Positions 5,810 to 7,667 of a stretch of DNA of 7,667 nucleotides are shown one piece after another (the first letter of the stretch is position 1; each line of letters begins with the position of its first letter). The notes beneath the pieces are model-generated. The model ran no database searches. It had not been told where the DNA came from and saw only the letters and a list, made by a program, of their open reading frames with translations. The position numbers and the translations under genes are program-made. Origin of the DNA: an uncultured Oscillibacter sp. (GTDB taxonomy: Bacteria; Bacillota; Clostridia; Oscillospirales; Oscillospiraceae); assembly GCA_946530565.1 (NCBI GenBank), contig CAMNAE010000067.1:1-7667 (forward strand). The letters run 5' to 3'.

Positions 5810-5844
5810 AGCGCAGGTCGCTTCAACACGATCTTCGCAAAACA

Positions 5845-5966
5845 AAAGCCTGTCATCCCGACGAGCGATCGCGGGAAAAGATCCTGCGTCAAGTGCGCAT
5901 GGTGCTGTGAACGGCACCGCGCTTCGTGACGGCAGATCCTTCGCTTCGCTCAGGATGACAGGCTTT
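5845..5966. repeat. 122-nt palindromic interspersed-repeat-like element
   Basis: The ends AAAGCCTGTCATCC (5845-5858) and GGATGACAGGCTTT (5953-5966) are perfect 14-bp inverted repeats. Inside, both arms carry related sub-motifs: on the minus strand the right arm reads GTCATCCTGAGCGAAGCGAA followed by GGATCTGCCGTCA, and the left arm holds a diverged version ending GATCCTGCGTCA. The centre is a small hairpin, GGTGC (5901-5905) with GCACC (5914-5918). GTCATCCTGAGCGAAGCGAAGGATC is, from memory, a widespread bacterial intergenic repeat family. No transposase is present. Between convergent genes it probably also acts as a two-way terminator; on the minus strand the hairpin is followed by TTTTGTTTT. 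Confidence 0.75.
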
Positions 5967-6012
5967 GATATATGATGCTTTTGCTGCGGCAGGCGGTCCG
6001 CGTTCCGCAGGA

Positions 6013-6025
6013 CTGCGGCACGCAG
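6013..6025. other. Small hairpin beyond the threonine synthase-like gene
   Basis: CTGCG and CGCAG form a five-pair stem around GCA in a GC-rich 90-base stretch (5967-6056) holding several overlapping CTGCGG and CCGCAG motifs. No T-run follows on the minus strand within reach, so this is not a convincing terminator. The larger palindromic element further on is a better candidate. Confidence 0.25.
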
Positions 6026-6056
6026 GCGCCGTCCTCAGGCTTCGCCGCCGATCTCC

Positions 6057-7310
6057 TTACCCCTCCGGGTGGATGCCGCGCTCGGCGAACGCCTTTAAGA
6101 GCAGCTCCATATCCGACGGGATCGAGATCGGCTCGCCGCAGTGGGCGATCGTATTCGCGACGTCCTTGAGGCCGTTGCCGGTCACGATGCTGACCACGCT
6201 GTCGTTTTTGCCGAGCACGCCCGCCTCACAGAGCTTTTTCACGCCGGCGGTGCCGGTCACGCCCGCGGGCTCGCCGAAGACGCCCGTCGTGCGGCCGAGG
6301 AGCTTCTGCGCGTCCATGATCTCCTGATCGGAGACGTTTACGACGAGGCCGTTCGACTCACGGATCGCATTCAGGGCCTTGTCCGGGTTCCGCGGCACGC
6401 CGACGGCGATCGAGTCGGCGAGCGTGTTCTCCTCCATCGGATGCCAGGGCTTGTTTTCGGCGATCGCACGGTTCAGGGGGCAGCAGCCCTCAGCCTGCAC
6501 CGAGATGAGCCGCGGCAGACGGTCGATGAAGCCGATCGCGTAGAGGTCCTTGAGCCCCTTCCAGACGCCCGCGATCGTGCAGCCGTCGCCGACGGAGAGG
6601 GCCACAAAATCCGGGGCCTTCCAGTGAAGCTGCTCCATGATCTCAAGCGAGACGGTCTTCTTGCCCTCGGAGAGATAGGGGTTGATCGCCGCGTTGCGGT
6701 TGTACCAGCCCCACTTGTCGATCGCGGCCTTGCTCAGCTCGAAGGTATCCTCGTAGCTTCCCTGCACCGAGATGACCGTCGCGCCGAAGGTCATGAGCTG
6801 CGCGACCTTGCCCTTGGGCGCGCGTGAGGGCACGAAGATGTAGGTCTTCAGGCCCGCGGCGGCCGCGTTTCCGGCCAGCGACGAGGCGGCGTTGCCGGTC
6901 GAGGAGCAGGCGATCGTGTCGGCGCCCGCCTCGATCGCCTTGGCGACGGCCATGGAGCTTGCGCGGTCCTTCAACGAGGCCGTCGGGTTGAGTCCGTCGT
7001 CCTTCACCCAGAGCTTCCCGAGCCCGAGTATCCCGGCAAGCCGCGGCGCCTCATAGAGCGGCGACCAGCCGACCCGCAGCGGCGGGGGCGCGGTCTGATC
7101 CTCGACGGGCAGGAGCTCGCGGTAGCGCCACATGCTCTTCTCGCGCGCTTTAAGGTCCTCCTTCTTAAAGTCCCGTTTGATCGCCTCGTAGTCGTACTGG
7201 ATATCGAGAATGCCGCCGCATTCACAGGTCGTGAGGTTCGGCGTCGCGGGGTAGAGCTTTCCGCAGCGCACGCATTTGCCGTAGTGTACGTATTTCATCT
7301 TTAAAATCAT
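6057..7310 (-). CDS. thrC: Threonine synthase-like PLP enzyme with N-terminal zinc ribbon
   Basis: Fold type II PLP enzyme of 417 residues, by similarity converting O-phosphohomoserine to threonine. A zinc-ribbon-like CxxC...CxC occupies C13, C16, C29 and C31, as in archaeal and plant-like threonine synthases. PLP lysine K114 lies in NPTASLKDR (108-116), the phosphate-binding SSTGNAA is at 136-142, and TGNGLKD at 377-383 is the C-terminal cofactor contact. The proposed ATG overlaps the regulator's stop (ATGA) and has AGGAG eight bases upstream inside the regulator gene. An alternative ATG at 7298 (codon 5) gives an equally plausible protein. Overlap implies translational coupling to a YheO/DauR-type regulator, which is unusual for a housekeeping thrC, so a catabolic or related ammonia-lyase-like reaction should be kept open. 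Confidence 0.8.
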   Translation of the reverse strand: MILKMKYVHYGKCVRCGKLYPATPNLTTCECGGILDIQYDYEAIKRDFKKEDLKAREKSMWRYRELLPVEDQTAPPPLRVGWSPLYEAPRLAGILGLGKLWVKDDGLNPTASLKDRASSMAVAKAIEAGADTIACSSTGNAASSLAGNAAAAGLKTYIFVPSRAPKGKVAQLMTFGATVISVQGSYEDTFELSKAAIDKWGWYNRNAAINPYLSEGKKTVSLEIMEQLHWKAPDFVALSVGDGCTIAGVWKGLKDLYAIGFIDRLPRLISVQAEGCCPLNRAIAENKPWHPMEENTLADSIAVGVPRNPDKALNAIRESNGLVVNVSDQEIMDAQKLLGRTTGVFGEPAGVTGTAGVKKLCEAGVLGKNDSVVSIVTGNGLKDVANTIAHCGEPISIPSDMELLLKAFAERGIHPEG

Positions 7311-7667
7311 CCTTCCTGCTCCTGCGCCGCGAGGTCCTTGTCCGAGAGATAGGCGTAGAGCGAATATTTTGAGATGCCGAAGAATTTTGCGATCTTGTCT
7401 GAGGATTTGGTCACAAGAAAGGCCTTGCGCTCCTGCAGGAAGCGGATCGCGCGGATCTTGTCGTCCTTCGTCATGAGCGAGACGGGCTTGCCTACGAGCG
7501 CGACGCTCTGGGCGATGAGGTCGTCCAAAAGGTCAGTCACGTTCGTGATGCGCTGCGGCTCGGCGCCCATGTTGGCGATGGCGTTGTTCGTCTGCATCCA
7601 CATGGCCTTGATTGGATACGGCTTGCCCGTCTCGAGCGCCTCGAGGCACATATCGGAGCTCTTCGTC
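7307..7667 (-). CDS. YheO/DauR-type transcriptional regulator, C-terminal part (runs off right edge)
   Basis: Only the last 119 or so residues are in the window; family members are around 200-240 residues, with an N-terminal PAS-like sensor domain outside it. The visible part has ITNVTDLLDDLI, then VGKPVSLMTKDDKIRAI, which leads into a C-terminal helix-turn-helix around FLVTKSSDKIAKFFGISKY and SLYAYL. This layout matches the YheO/DauR group, whose DauR member represses D-arginine catabolism in Pseudomonas. Its ligand is unknown. The stop overlaps the start of the downstream PLP enzyme by the ATGA arrangement, so the pair is almost certainly one operon and the enzyme a likely target or functional partner. 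The promoter lies beyond the window. Confidence 0.8.
   Translation of the reverse strand, partial: TKSSDMCLEALETGKPYPIKAMWMQTNNAIANMGAEPQRITNVTDLLDDLIAQSVALVGKPVSLMTKDDKIRAIRFLQERKAFLVTKSSDKIAKFFGISKYSLYAYLSDKDLAAQEQEG

Overview
The window is GC-rich. Its genes are compact with purine-rich ribosome binding sites, its promoters are sigma-70/sigma-A-like, and it has hairpin-plus-T-run terminators. Together with the protein types (KduD-like SDR, DgoD, a YheO/DauR-type regulator, an orphan HipA-like kinase) this suggests a high-GC anaerobic Firmicute, probably a gut-type Clostridia lineage. That assignment is inference from family resemblance; no rRNA or marker phylogeny is available.

Layout from left to right. 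(1) 1-1421, minus strand: a two-gene sugar-acid operon made of a KduD-like dehydrogenase and a D-galactonate dehydratase (dgoD) that runs off the left edge, driven by a clear promoter at 1487-1515. (2) 1629-2063, plus: type II 3-dehydroquinate dehydratase (aroQ), divergent from the operon. (3) 2247-3323, plus: branched-chain aminotransferase (ilvE) with its own strong promoter, which lies inside a 9-bp inverted repeat, and a strong terminator. (4) 3387-3854: a comparatively AT-rich, gene-poor island between two identical 34-nt terminator hairpins. It holds nine CTTCG-like units spaced 10-12 bp apart. (5) 3919-5013, minus: a HipA-like kinase without a visible HipB partner; a palindrome fills its promoter spacer. 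(6) 5222-5809, plus: a small nitroreductase, divergent from the kinase. (7) 5845-5966: a 122-nt interspersed-repeat-like element with 14-bp perfect terminal inverted repeats, between convergent genes. (8) 6057-7667, minus: a threonine synthase-like PLP enzyme translationally overlapping the C-terminal part of a YheO/DauR-type regulator that enters from the right edge.

Most genes are metabolic: sugar acids, the shikimate pathway, branched-chain amino acids, and threonine or a related PLP reaction. The unusual part is the kinase module. Its promoter (5064-5100) has an ungapped, same-strand look-alike inside the CTTCG array (3577-3613), with 26 of 37 bases identical including a 12-nt exact match. 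Either one DNA-binding protein acts at both sites, or the island is the eroded remains of a duplicated kinase locus.
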